Shown here piece after piece: positions 1 through 10,410 of a DNA stretch of 64,000 nt. The DNA lies in contig CM030706.1 of NCBI GenBank assembly GCA_017979445.1, positions 28,618,493-28,682,492 on the forward strand. Direction: 5' to 3'. Source of the stretch: Akebia trifoliata. Lineage: Eukaryota > Streptophyta > Magnoliopsida > Ranunculales > Lardizabalaceae. The notes beneath the pieces are model-generated. The model saw only the letters and a list, made by a program, of their open reading frames with translations, did not search any database and was not told the DNA's origin. Made by a program: the position numbers and the translations under genes. The stretch's first letter is position 1. The number at the start of each line of letters is the position of its first letter.

Positions 1-420
1 GTAGATTTTTTGAAGTGCCTACAAACCTTAGCCCGAGAAGTGTGGCTCCAATAAGTTCGAGTCCAAGAAATGAGACTCTGACTTTTTTTTAATCATAGAA
101 TGAGTAGGTTTTTTTAAGTTCATACAAACCTTAGCTAGAGTTCGAGAAATGAGACTCCAGCTTTATCTGAATCATAGAATGAATTAATAGGATTGTTTAA
201 GTTCTTGTAAACCTTAGCTAGAGTTCGAGAAACGGGACTCCAGCTTTGTTTGAATCATAGAATGAATTAATGGGACTATTTAAGTTCCTGTAAACCTCAG
301 TTTGAATCCGAGAAACGAGACTCCATTTTGAATAGGATTTTTTAAGTTCTTACAAACCTTAGCCCGAGAAGCGTGGCTCTAATAAGCTCGAGTCCAATAA
401 ACGAGACTCAATTTTTTTTA
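1..420 (+). repeat. Degenerate tandem repeat, roughly 85-120 bp unit
   Basis: About four and a half imperfect copies of a unit built around GAGTTCGAGAAAYGAGACTCC, AATCATAGAATGA and AAGTTCYTRYAAACCTTAGC. Unit length varies because of indels. It lies just upstream of a Tat-type LTR in the same orientation, so it is best read as that element's 3' untranslated region. Tat-lineage elements are known to carry variable tandem arrays there. The start of the array is cut by the window edge. Confidence 0.7.
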
Positions 421-879
421 ACTTTAAAAAGGAATTTCGTTAGGATTTAATGCAGTTTCTACATTACCTATCTCGTTATTCAAATGTACCATAGTTCAAT
501 ATTGTGTGATTGTCTTCATTGCATATGTGCATTTCAATTTGAATCATCATCGTTAGTGAGAGAAGATCTCTAGGACCTGACATTTGTAGTTATTGCAAAG
601 AGTTTATTTTCAATGATCCAATAGAATATCCAGTAAGCATCACCCAATTGCACGCACGTGCACTTTTGCATTAGTCAATGAGAATTTTTCAAAAATCAAG
701 GATCTAACAAGCTTTTAGTTTGGGGAGAGTTTTACCCTCAAGGATCCGAACATCTCGACGAATTGCTAAATTAGGTTGCAAAATGAACTGTCACCAACTT
801 TGGCATTCAGATATCGTACTATCTACCCAAATAGATTTGCTATCTAGTTTGCTTCAACCCTCTACCAAAGATGGGCATC
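421..879 (+). mobile_element. Non-coding 3' internal region of a Tat-type element (putative)
   Basis: No open frame or protein similarity is visible. The stretch sits between the tandem array and the LTR start and ends with the purine-rich CAAAGATGGGCATC, which could serve as a weak polypurine tract. Assignment rests on position only. Confidence 0.35.
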
Positions 880-2480
880 TGTAGACACCCCATTTTGTAC
901 TCTCCTGATTAATCAACTCGTCAACCTGATTGCGATGATTCCCAATGATGGATGAATATTCCAATATTTTTGTTTGTTACTAGATATGTTTCAAAAATTC
1001 TGATGAGATATCTCAAGTGAACAAAACTTTTGAAACCACGCTACGGTAGGAAAATATGACCGAAAACATAGAAATTATTATTTTTCAGACAAAAAAAAAC
1101 TTTACGATAAAAACCACTAAAAAATGATCAAATTATCAAAATACCCCTAACATCAAAACATTTTTAGAGCCCACATTATATTTAGAAAAATCCTTTCGAA
1201 CACATAAAACAATAAATTGAAATCAAATAAATCATTCCATCAATTTTCACCAAATTTGATAAAATTACGAAAATACCTCTCATATGGTTCACAATCATTT
1301 CATACCAAAATATTCATAAATGACACAAATCGATAATCCCATCGAATTCCTTTCAAAAAAATGACTCCAAAACATCGAAAAATGACTTTTCAATGCAAAA
1401 ATCCTCTTCGGGGGTAAAACGATAATTTTTTAATTTTAACAATTTAAAATTTCAAAATTAATAATTAAAAAATTAATTAATGTAAAGTAAAATCCTAATT
1501 AAAATTTTTTAAATCAATCAATCAAGCTCTCAGGCAAAATTGTTGATGGTTGTCTACTTATTTAAATGGAGTCCCTTGATATTTATTAAAAGACCCTTCC
1601 ATCAGGGGGCCTAAAGAATTAAAATATAATTAAGAGGGGTTCTCTAAAAAATTAAAAATATATTCTTTCATTGTATATAAAAATTAAAACCTTAATCTAA
1701 ACAAACCTAGCCAATGAAATAAGACTTAAGTCAAAATCCTAATTAAAACCCTAATATAAAGAAACCTAGTCAATCAAATAAGACTTAAGTCAAAACCCTA
1801 ATTCACCTTATCTAAAAGAAACCTAATTAAACACCAACTCTTCAAAAAAAATCTATAAATAGGAGCCTCCACAACCCCATCTCGTAAGTCAAGAGAAATC
1901 CTAGGAAAGAGATGTCAAAAACATCCTCCAACTTTTTCAAAATCCTAAATCCGAAACCTCAACTCCCTACCTAACATTCAAACCTCAGTTTTTGCTCAAA
2001 AAACACCTAGAAACCCTCCAAAAACACTCAAAAACCATCCAAAAAATATCTAGAAAACTAGAAAATACTCAGATCTAAGAAAATGATAACTTGTCTTGGA
2101 GTTCAGAAGCAGATCCAGTAACGAATAAAAAATAGGAAAACTCATGAGTACGTTCTCTGCCATCTCTAAGGGAACCAGTTGTCACAATCACCCGGGTGAA
2201 TAGGTTTTTATTTTATTTCTATTTTTTTAGGTCATTTTTAGCAATGTAATAACTTTTGTGAAAAATAGAGGTTGGCGTTTGTCGGGCGGGGTTGGTGCCT
2301 AACACCTTCCAACCCCGTAACATAATCCCCGGACCATAGTTTATTTTTATTCGTAGATTAGTTGTTTTTATCTATTTAGAGTCAATGCTCGGTTCTTAGA
2401 TCATAATAACTAGGTGGTGACTCCTAAATCTCAAAAATCAAAAGTGGATCTGCATACCCTGCGGATCGAGGACACTTTCA
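880..2480 (+). mobile_element. Tat-type Ty3/gypsy LTR, + orientation (3' or solo LTR)
   Basis: Starts TGTAGACACCCCATTTTG and ends with CA near 2480, giving about 1.6 kb. It contains a block seen in LTRs of this lineage: GTCGGGCGGGGTTGGTGCC, then CCTTCCAACCCCGTAAC, then GGTGGTGACTCC near the end. No PBS follows, so it is not a 5' LTR. The flanks GCATC (875-879) and CCATC (2481-2485) differ at one base and could be a decayed target duplication, which would make it a solo LTR. Alternatively the repeats to its left are its own interior and it is a 3' LTR. Confidence 0.6.
1854..1862 (+). promoter_or_regulatory. Probable TATA box of the Tat LTR promoter
   Basis: TATAAATAG followed by GAGCCTCCACAACC lies about 975 bp inside the LTR and downstream of a run of AAACCTAATTAA-like repeats. 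This is the strongest TATA match in the LTR and would put transcription start near 1885-1895. Confidence 0.55.
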
Positions 2481-2485
2481 CCATC

Positions 2486-2689
2486 CTCAATCGAGTCCCT
2501 TGTGATCTTTTGGAGGCTGGTGCTACCTTAAAATTGAATCCTGCCCAAACAACGGATTCTTCAGTTTAGCCAATCGATCCGCTCACTGTCCACCCATCCA
2601 TTCTTGTTATTGATGTGGACTAAGATGGAGCTGCTGATCCCTCTAGCACTACTATTGAGACAAACCCTTCCGCTAAAAACATATACTGA
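2486..2689 (+). other. Unassigned fragment with a degraded open frame
   Basis: One + frame reads from about 2481 to 2685 with only two internal stops, but I do not recognise the peptide. It is flanked by a Tat LTR on the left and a tandem array on the right. It may be a scrap of a retrotransposon gag or a chance frame. Confidence 0.25.
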
Positions 2690-3190
2690 TCAGACATTGC
2701 TCAACTCAATCTACTGAAAACTACTCAAGCCTACTTTGCTCAACGCTCAATCTAAGCACGTTGCAAATTGCTCAAGCCTGCTTTGACTGCACACTGCAAA
2801 CTACTCAAGCATTCTTTGGTCAATGCTCTACTGAAGCACACTCTACTGTAAACTGCTCATATACTCTGCTCATATACATTCTGTTGTAAACTACTCAACT
2901 GCTCAATCATGTTTTACTCAATTTTTCTCAATACTCTGCTCAAGCACACTCTACTGTAAACTGCTCATACATTCTATTCAAGCACACTCTACTGTAAACT
3001 GCTCATACACTCTGCGCATACACATTCTACTGTAAACTGCTTAACTGCTCAAGCATACTTTACTCTACTTTGCTCAATACTCTGCTAAAACATACTGTAC
3101 TGTAAACTGCTTATACACTCTGCTTATACATATTCTACTCTAAACTACTCAACTACTCAAGCATACTTTACTCTATTTTACTTCCCCCTA
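2690..3190. repeat. Satellite-like tandem array (TACTGTAAACTGCTCA core)
   Basis: The 16-bp core TACTGTAAACTGCTCA and its variants recur many times, interleaved with CACTCTGCTCATACA and CTCAAGCATACTTTACTC blocks. The last copies suggest a longer higher-order unit. The array lies downstream of the integrase stop of the minus-strand Tat element, so it probably belongs to that element's 3' untranslated region. Confidence 0.7.
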
Positions 3191-3199
3191 AGGTCTACC

Positions 3200-3900
3200 T
3201 AAAGTGAATTTTACTTTTGGTGGAACTTTTACCGAGCTAATGTTGCAAATGGTTTTTTGAGCCACTATCCTTGAAGAAGGCTCTGACTCTACCTACATTC
3301 TCTACTGTAAAATAGTCTGTACTGATCTAACCCTACAAACAATTATTTGAGTTGCAGTCCTTAAAAAAGGCTTTGACTTTGCTTACATTCTCAGCTATAA
3401 TCATTCGGCTAACTTTTTGACTAATGAAGTCGTGGCAGAGTAGGACCACGACCAACTTCTTACTCTGCCAACAAGGGCAAAAAAGACCCACGTAGGTCTG
3501 GATTCTGGTTGGATCTACAAGACTATTGTTACTCATACTAGAGCTGAGCCCCAACTAGCTTCTTGCTCTACCAATAAAGGCATTGAAAACCCAAATAGGC
3601 TCAAATCCCGACTGGATTCTATTGAAACATCCTTGAAATTCATGATAGAGTAGGACCCCGACTAGCTTCTTGCTCTGCCAACAAGAGCAGAGAAGACCCA
3701 CGTAGGTCTGGATCTCAGTTGTATCCACACGACTATTATTACTGGTGTCAGAGTTGGGCCCCAACCAACTTCTAACTTGCCAATGAAGACAGAGAAAACC
3801 CACGTAGGCCCGGATCCTTGCTGGATCCCCCTCTTCAAGAAAATAGTACTACAAAGGATCTGCTCCCTTTTCAGCTTAGCCCTGCAAACACATCTGGAAG
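3200..3900. repeat. Imperfect direct repeats of about 105-110 bp
   Basis: Three to four copies of a unit containing AACTTCTTGCTCTGCCAA, AARACCCACGTAGGYCTGGAT and a variable ATTGTTACTSATRCTAGAGC segment start near 3450, 3550, 3665 and 3766. Minus-strand frames through the units give similar short peptides, which simply reflects the repetition. The repeats lie directly 3' of the Tat integrase (minus sense) and form a second array in the same 3' untranslated region. Confidence 0.7.
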
Positions 3901-3918
3901 ACAAACACGGTAAAACAT

Positions 3919-5221
3919 TTATTGATAATATCTTTTTAAATTACACACATTCCATGGTCTAGGCAGCTCCTGACCAGTCATTGTGAGTAAGTAATAAACA
4001 CCCTTTTGCTTTATCTTACCACTCTATAGGGCCCTTCCCAATTTGCTCCTAGCTTGCCACTATTCGACTCTTTCGTATTTTAGAATACTAGCCGCAATAC
4101 TAAATCACCTTTCTGAAACTGTCGAGGATGACCTTTTTTATTAAGTAACTCTACAATTTCTTGTGGTAATGCTTTAGTCTGACTAATTCTACATCTTACT
4201 TTTCTTCCAACAGGTCAAATTCTACAACCAATTGTTGGTTATTTCCCTTAGACTGCATTACCTTGGTCCTCGTAGTGGGAAAGCTATTCTTTGTGGAAAT
4301 CACAACTTCCATTCCGTAAGCCATGGAAAGTGGGGCCATTCTCATAGATGTTCTAACAGTTGTCCTATAAGCCCACAAAACTCCATGCAAGACCGACGTC
4401 CACTTGCCTTTGGCTTCCCCTAACATCTTTTTAAAAATATTGAGCAGCACCTTGTTTATATCTTCGACTTGTCCGTTACTCTGAGGGTACTGGGTGTAGA
4501 GAATACCTATTTTATCCCATATTCATTGCAAAACTCTCTTATCTATTCCCCTATAAGCTGCCTTCCGTTATCTAAAACTATGGTGTGCGACAAACTAAAT
4601 CTACAAATAATAATCTTCTAGAGGAACTTTTGAACTTCGTGCTGCCAAATTCTGGCCAAAGAAAGTGCTACCGCCCACTTATTAAAATAATCCATCACTA
4701 CCAGAAAAAAGGTAAGATTTCCTAATGCCTTGGGCAACGGGCTTACTAAGTCAAGCTCCCATTGGGTGAATGGCTATGGATTGATAAGGGATTGAAGCTA
4801 TATGGCTAGTTGTTGAGTTATCTTCCCATGTCTCTAGTAACTATCACAGTACTTGACATACAATGCTGCATCTTTTTACAAGTAGGGCCAGAAGTAACCT
4901 TGAGAGAGTATCTTATGTGCTAAAGTTCTCCCCCCTAAATGGTTCCCACAATCGTCCTCGTGGATCTTTTTTAAAACTTCTCTTGCTTCCTTTAGAGCCA
5001 GGCATCGCAGGAGTGGCCCCCCATGGACTTTCTATATAAAGTTCGATCTAGATCTGTATATCTCTCTATCCTACTCTTGACTTGCCTGGCCTCTTTCGGG
5101 TTGCTAGGCAGCTTCCCCTGTTGTAAGTAGGTTAGGATCCGACTTATCTATCCCTTGTTACCTTTAACCACTATCAAACTGGACAGCCTAAGCTTGTCTA
5201 TTGATGGGCATTCCTACTAGC
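3919..5221 (-). pseudogene. Tat integrase (decayed)
   Basis: Catalyses insertion of the cDNA into host DNA. The N-terminal zinc-binding segment (about 4870-4995) retains the HEDDCGNHLGGRTLAHKIL pattern. The catalytic core shows Asp in LDLVSPLPKA (codon 4750-4752), Asp in VLDNG (4570-4572) and Glu in GNGQVED (4463-4465), so the D,D,E triad is still readable, but in different frames. The conserved LHGVLWAYRTT stretch and a C-terminal GPYRV-like region end in PWNVCNLKRYYQ and a stop at 3919-3921. Several frameshifts and stops make it non-functional. Confidence 0.85.
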
Positions 5222-5231
5222 TCAATGGTAG

Positions 5232-5753
5232 TTATCTCTTGTTCTGCCCAGCCAACATCGAAGCGATGTAGGCCAAAGCGTCTGCATGCCTATTATCTGT
5301 CTGTGATATGTGCTCAACCTTGATTTCTCCTGTTCGATGCATATCAATTTTGATTTTCTCAAGGTAAAGCTGCATCCGAGGATTCCGGGCCTCAAATGTC
5401 CCATTGATGTGGTTGACCACTAACTGCAAGTTGTTGTAGACCATGGCCTCAGTTACCCCTAGACTTATTAAGGACTCGAGGCCGAGCAGCATCGCCTTAT
5501 ACTCTACCTCGTTATTTGAGGTCTTGAATCCTAGAACCACTACCTTTTCTATCCTTGCTCTATCTAGGGTGATTAGTACTACGCCAATACCTGAACCCTC
5601 AAAATTGGATGATCTATCTACGTAAGCCTTCCACCCCAATTTGTTTTGCAACTCTTGTTCATCCTCCGCCTGTTCGAACTCTTCTACCAACAGGTTTGCT
5701 TTCTCTTCTATTAGGAAGTCTACCAAGAAGCTAGCTACTGCTTGGTCTTTCAC
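5232..5753 (-). pseudogene. Archaeal-type RNase H of the Tat polyprotein
   Basis: A 173-codon open stretch contains WKAYVDRSSNFEGSGIGVV, then FKTSNNEVEYKAMLLGLE and NLQLVVNHINGTFEARN, and HISQTDNRHADALA near its end. These are the blocks of the second RNase H found only in Tat/Ogre-type gypsy elements. The first catalytic Asp (YVD), Glu (EVEYKA) and final Asp (HADALA) are present. The Asp normally in the SDSQLVV motif is Asn (NNLQLVV), which should damage catalysis. This is the longest uninterrupted frame of the element. It is an internal polyprotein domain, so its apparent start codon is not a true start. Confidence 0.85.
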
Positions 5754-6290
5754 TGAAAGTTTGGGCTTAAATTCGGGGCAAAATTCTGCTAACTATACTG
5801 CCCACTTGGCCATTTTGCCTAATCCTTTCACTTTTCCCGGCACAGACTTTAGAAAAAATTATGTGATGACCTGTACCCGATGTGCCTAAAAGTACAGTTG
5901 CAGGTGTAAAGCCCTATTGACCAGGGCTAACCTGAATTTTTCGAGCCTTGTATAATGCATCTCTAAACCTGTAAAGGTCTTACTAAGAAAGTAAATGGAT
6001 TGTTTCCCTACTGTCCCAATTCTGGCCAGAACTGAGCTGAGTGTATGCTTGAAAGTGGCCAAATATACCCCAACTTCTTCTCCTTCCTCTAGCTTGGAGA
6101 GTATGAATGGTTTGTCGAGAAATCTTTTCAATTTCAAGAATGCTCGCTCATATTCTCCTGTCTATTCAACCTGGAATTCTTCCATAGTAACTGGTACAAG
6201 GGCCTGCACTTATCGAAAGATCTAACTATAAAGTGATTTAAGGTGGATACTCTCCCTGTGAGCTTCTGGACTTGCTTCTAAGTATTTGGG
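5754..6290 (-). pseudogene. First RNase H / RT connection domain of the Tat element
   Basis: The frame at 5886-6137 reads LKRFLDKPFILSKLEEGEE, then YLATFKHTLSSVLAR and QSIYFLSKTFTGLEMHYTRLEK. These match the gypsy RT-connection and RNase H start (LKRYLSSPPLL, YLAVS, PVYYVSKAL, E-Y-EKL). It normally degrades the RNA of the RNA:cDNA hybrid. The C-terminal half is broken by stops around 5800-5890. Confidence 0.75.
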
Positions 6291-7144
6291 GAGGGCATCT
6301 CTAATAGTGCTATGATCTAATTTGGTTTGGTTTCAATTCTTTTCTTAGTGACTAGATAACCCAGAAATTTCCCTCATGTTAACGCAAAGGTACATTTCTC
6401 TGGGTTGAGTTTCATTTCTACTTTCTTTATCCTAGAGAAAATGTCTTTTAAGTCTCTGATGTAGACTTTTTTTTCCTGCTTTTAACTAGAAAGTCATCTA
6501 TATACACCTCTGCTGTTCTTTTCAACAAGTCTTTGAACAGCTCTATCACTAGCCTCTAGTAGGTAGCTCTCGCATTCTTCAATCCGAATGGCATCAAGTT
6601 ATAATTGGAGCCCTTGCTCTATAATGAATGATGTTTTCTTTTGATCTTCCAGGCTGATTTGTATCTGGTTGTAGCCTAAGTAACTATCCATAAAGGACAA
6701 TCTCTCATGGTCAGAAGTCGTATCTACAAACTGGTCTATCATTGGCATCGGAAAGCTATAATTGGGATATGTTTTGTTTAAATTCGTAAAGTCTATGCAG
6801 ACTTTGACTTTTTCATTCTTCTTGGGCATTGCCACAATATTTGCTATCCACTTTGGGAATTGCATCTTTCTTATAAATCTAGTCCTGATTAGTTTGTTTA
6901 CTTCATCATTCACCGCCTCTCTGAATTGCGGTACTAGTCTCTTTGGTTTCTACTTAACCAGTCTGAAGGTTGGCTTGACATTTAAATGATGATAGATCAC
7001 TTCTAGGCTAATCCTTAGCATCTCCTTGATGGACCAACCAAAGATGTATTGGTTTTTCCTTAAACATTCCACTATCTTCCTCAACTCTTCTGGCTCCAGC
7101 TCGGCCCATACACCTATCTGCTTTCCCTCTCCTACGTCTACCAT
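6291..7144 (-). pseudogene. Tat reverse transcriptase (decayed)
   Basis: The N-terminal lead-in (6950-7144) reads YIFGWSIKEMLRIS and VIYHHLNVKP, typical of the segment before RT. The fingers and palm (6599-6913) read FPKWIANIVAMPKKNEK, VCIDFTNLNKTYP and FMDSYLGYNQI. The YIDD active-site tetrad is seen near 6490-6506 (VYIDDFLVKS). A frameshift at about 6600 separates palm from fingers and a stop lies near 6950. The catalytic Asp residues survive, but the frame does not. Confidence 0.85.
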
Positions 7145-7149
7145 CTAAA

Positions 7150-7860
7150 TACCTTCCAGACATGGGGGTCCACCAAACTTGGTCTCCCCCACTATAACTC
7201 CTATTGCTACACTTTATCCTTAAACAATTCTTCCCTATTCAACGAGCACACTTGCACCACTATTTGGTCAACTCGTACATCCCAAATCCCCTACTGTGTG
7301 GAGAACCAGAGAACCTGGTAATATGTGGATGAAACTGCTTTCATCTCATACATCCACCACCTCCCCAAAATGGCATTGTATGGAGAACTTATTTCAACGA
7401 CCACGAACCTGGTCATCAAGGTCATCAGTCCTACTTTGATTGGTAATATTATGTCTCTTAAGGCTGACTAGACCTCCCGTTGAAGCCGATTAACGGTGCT
7501 CTTGTTGGGACAAGCACATTCCTACTGAAGCTCATTTTTAAGAAGGTCAAAGCGTACAAGAAGTCCATTGAGCTGTCACTATCATCAGCACTCTCTTAAG
7601 TGTGAAGGTGCCCACCTCCAAGGTTACTACCAGCATATCATAATGGGGTTTTGCCATCCCTTCCAAATCTTTCTCGATGAACAACACCTTTTGTTCCCCA
7701 ATGGGTTTCAGTTCGGTAGGTCTACTCCTTGTTGTAAAAATGTGAGTCAGATGTTCAGCTCTCTTCCTTTTTACTCTTTTTCTAGTTTTGGCCTACTCAG
7801 GCTTACTACTCTCATCTTTAAGGACAACGTGTATCACAGTTTTCCTTCCATCATGTCCTT
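7150..7860 (-). pseudogene. Tat aspartic protease region (decayed)
   Basis: In minus sense, frames give RAPLIGFNG, then VVEISSPYNAILG near 7360-7400 and MKAVSSTYYQV. These correspond to the flap and C-terminal blocks (SAYNAILGRPWL, AV-STYHL) of the Tat protease. The segment is spread over two or three frames. The catalytic DSG triad could not be located with certainty. Confidence 0.6.
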
Positions 7861-7869
7861 CTTCTAGTG

Positions 7870-9234
7870 GCTAGTCTGCCTTGTGATTCTTATCTTGAAG
7901 CAGGTCCTCCCTCTATCTCCTGGGCAAGTCTCTTAGGCTACCTTGCTCTATCAGCTTCTACAATAATCTCTTCAGAGCCAAACATCTATTAGTGGTGTGG
8001 GCCTGCACCTTGTGATACTTATAGTATCTTTCGTCCTAATTGATCTGATCTAGAGAAAGTAGCGTGGGCTATTCGAAATATTGTTCATGAGTAATATGGG
8101 ACAATATTTCGCTAGGAGGCATAGCAAAATATGTCTCAGTCTTTCTCCTCTCCCCATCTTGCTCGAGCGACCTTTTCCGTGTCTTGCCGTTACGGTTGGT
8201 ACTATTTGCTAGGCTTTTCTACAGCGTGTATGACCTTGCTCTTTCCTGTTGAGCTTTGAGGATCATCTTCTAAGAGGATGTACTTCTTCGCTCTCTCAAA
8301 TAACTCATTCAAAGTCTCCGACCTCTTTTATACGAGGGATCTATACAATCTTGAATTAAAGGATAGGGAATTTTTGAACACCATTACTATCGTTCCTTCA
8401 TCATAACTCTTTAGCGACATTGCTTTTTCCTTGAACTTCTTGGTTAACTCCCCAAGGTCTCCTTTGATCCCAACCTCATGCTAAGTAGGGCATCAACATC
8501 TCCTCCACTTTTCCTGTTGCCAATGTACCACACGACGAAAGGCAGTACAGAGCTCCTCAAAAGAGTTAATGGATCCACATGGCAACTTGTGGAACTAGGT
8601 CAAAGTGTTTCCCTGCAAACTTGAAGGGAACAACCTACACATTAACCCCTCTTTCTTGTCCCATAATGCGAGCATCTACTGGAAGTAAAAAAAATGCTCC
8701 ACCAGGTCCTTCATCCCAGAATAAGGGATAAACCGTGGTGGCGCAAACTTCTTAGGAATTTCTTCGACTAAAATTTCTACTAAAAAGGGAGACTTCTGAA
8801 TTTCCCAAATGGCTTGCACTATTACTGTGCCCACGTTAACACTCTTCATAATTTCTTTTTTCCTTTCTAATCATCTCTCTAACCTCTTTCTTGAGTTAAA
8901 CCTATTTGGGTTCAGTTCGAGTGGCTACCGTAGCAACATATGTTCCATCTTCCCCTATAGGGATTAGTAACGGCATACTTCCTTTTGTATTAGAGGCATG
9001 GTCATCCTTACTTACCGCCTGAGGGTCCTTCGTCATGCTATCTCGTTCCGCCTACTGTCGATCATCGAGATGCTGACTCAAGTTTCGGTTCTGTTATACT
9101 AGATCATGAATCTTCTTCTACATCTCCTCCTACTACATTCTCATAGCCTCCAACATCGTCAGAAACTGTGTATTTGCTACCGGAGTCACTGGTGGAGGTG
9201 CATTGACTTCATTTGTTCTTGTGGATTTCACCAT
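7870..9234 (-). pseudogene. Tat gag (decayed)
   Basis: Starts at the ATG complementary to 9232-9234, three bases after the PBS, with MVKSTRTNEVNAPPP, then a Gln-rich coiled region where CAG/CAA codons have become stops. The retrotransposon gag core at about 8290-8830 includes PPRFIPYSGMKDLVEHF, LCTAFRRVV and SYDEGTIVMVFKNSL. A degraded zinc-knuckle-like segment (YYKYHKVQAHTTNRC) lies near 7990-8040. It would form the virus-like particle. Many stops. Confidence 0.75.
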
Positions 9235-9236
9235 TG

Positions 9237-9254
9237 TTCTCACGAATGGCACCA
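9237..9254 (-). promoter_or_regulatory. Degenerate primer binding site of the Tat element
   Basis: On the minus strand TGGTGCCATTCGTGAGAA resembles the TGGCGCCGTCTGTGGGA primer site common in Tat-lineage elements, with C-to-T and G-to-A type changes. It sits directly upstream of the gag ATG, as expected. Confidence 0.6.
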
Positions 9255-9255
9255 G

Positions 9256-9850
9256 TTGTGTGTGGTTGGAATCCGGTGGACGGCTCTAATGGTCCCAACC
9301 GGTACTGATCAGAAGTCGTTCCTAGCATCTCCCTCCTCGCGACGGCCTGATACCTACCACAGACACTCCAACGCTCAAGTTCGAGAAGTAGAGGTATAGT
9401 AATCAGTACTGATTAGGTCTCGATCTCTCCAATCCCCCTTTTTAATAGTGCTTACTGTGCTATTTAACCCCTTATCTTACCCTAGGATTTTCCTCTCTAT
9501 AGGCTGCAATCATGGGATTTCAGTTTGTTATGCAGGATTGTTTACCTAATCGAGGTATTCTAGATCGATCAAACTTATCTGTAAAGATCCCCTATCAGAT
9601 TTCTAGTATTTACATGAACGCAATAGTATTATTGTTTTCTCAAGGCCTAGCCTACCATGCTTGGTTCGATTGGCTTTACTTATCGCTACATTGCTCTATT
9701 AGTCAAACTAGGGAAAATCCCTGCTCTAACCTGCCCTTCTTGTTAGACAGCGCCTCATAGGCTAATCTTGTCTCATAAGCTAATCTATGTCAAGTACCAC
9801 TTAGCCGGCTTGGACACGTGTAGGGTTAAGATCGTTGCATAATTATTTTC
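9256..9850 (-). mobile_element. Probable 5' LTR of the Tat element
   Basis: Inferred from position: the region abuts the PBS and holds no coding similarity. Its outer end may be at TGCAACGATCTTAACCC (minus sense, near 9840). No second copy is present in the window to confirm the limits. Confidence 0.4.
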
Positions 9851-9924
9851 CTTTACAGTTAGTTTCATAATTGTTTGTCTTTTATTGGATATTAATTGCC
9901 TTATTTCCATTAGGCTTTAAGGTG
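9851..9924. other. Unassigned AT-rich spacer
   Basis: Nothing recognisable between the putative Tat LTR and the chromovirus gag remnant. Confidence 0.4.
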
Positions 9925-10410
9925 GTGGTTGTATTATTCCTATTTTCTCTCTGAATTTGGCCTGAGACTCAACCATCTTTCCTATAAATGACATTAGTTG
10001 TGATATCAAGTTAGTAGTCTGATCCGAAACCTGTCTTGTCTCTATTGTGATTCAGCCTCTGCCTCAACCTTTGCTTCATCCATTCATCTCACTTCTGTTT
10101 ATTAGCAACAAGGTACTTATCAGAATAAGGCAAAGTCGTTCTTATGTAACTAGGAATTGCTACCATAACCTGAAACATAATAATAAACACCATTTCTATT
10201 ACTAACATAATGAACCTAAAATCTTATCCTAGGCTTACAAAACTTTATGGACTTCTAGACACAGAAGAGCTCATAGTCCCAATATAGAACTACTAATAGC
10301 TCGAATATCGGATTCCTAATATTACTTAGATATATGTGGTATCAACCAATTCTTCAAAACATAGCAAATATGTATCCCATACGGATCTAATGCTATGCTC
10401 TAATATCATT
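9925..10410 (-). pseudogene. Tekay-type gag N-terminus, 5' UTR and PBS remnant
   Basis: A minus frame reads LISQLMSFIGKMVESQAKFREK, matching PIAQLMLFMGQMAKSQNKFRE of the better preserved gag at 50380-50460. Upstream (10130-10396) is the 5' untranslated region, and 10397-10408 is a decayed PBS (TGATATTAGAGC versus TGGTATCAGAGC). The rest of this element is missing to the left of about 9925. Confidence 0.7.

Larger units (their letters stand above)
3919..9850 (-). mobile_element. Tat-lineage Ty3/gypsy retrotransposon, decayed
   Basis: In minus sense the order is probable 5' LTR, PBS, gag, protease, RT, RNase H, extra archaeal-type RNase H, integrase, 3' tandem arrays. The additional RNase H between the RT-RNase H and integrase is diagnostic of the Tat/Ogre lineage. 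Every domain carries stops or frameshifts, so the element cannot be autonomous. No matching 3' LTR is found to the left. The 3' untranslated region probably continues down to about 2690. Confidence 0.85.

Noticed and set aside
880..2480. LTR as the missing 3' LTR of the minus-strand Tat element
   Set aside because: It is in the + orientation, has no resemblance to 9256-9850, and no inverted copy of its start is found near the minus element.
3333..3904. Three overlapping minus frames giving similar peptides
   Set aside because: The peptide similarity follows from the underlying direct repeat of about 105 bp. There is no consistent start or length.
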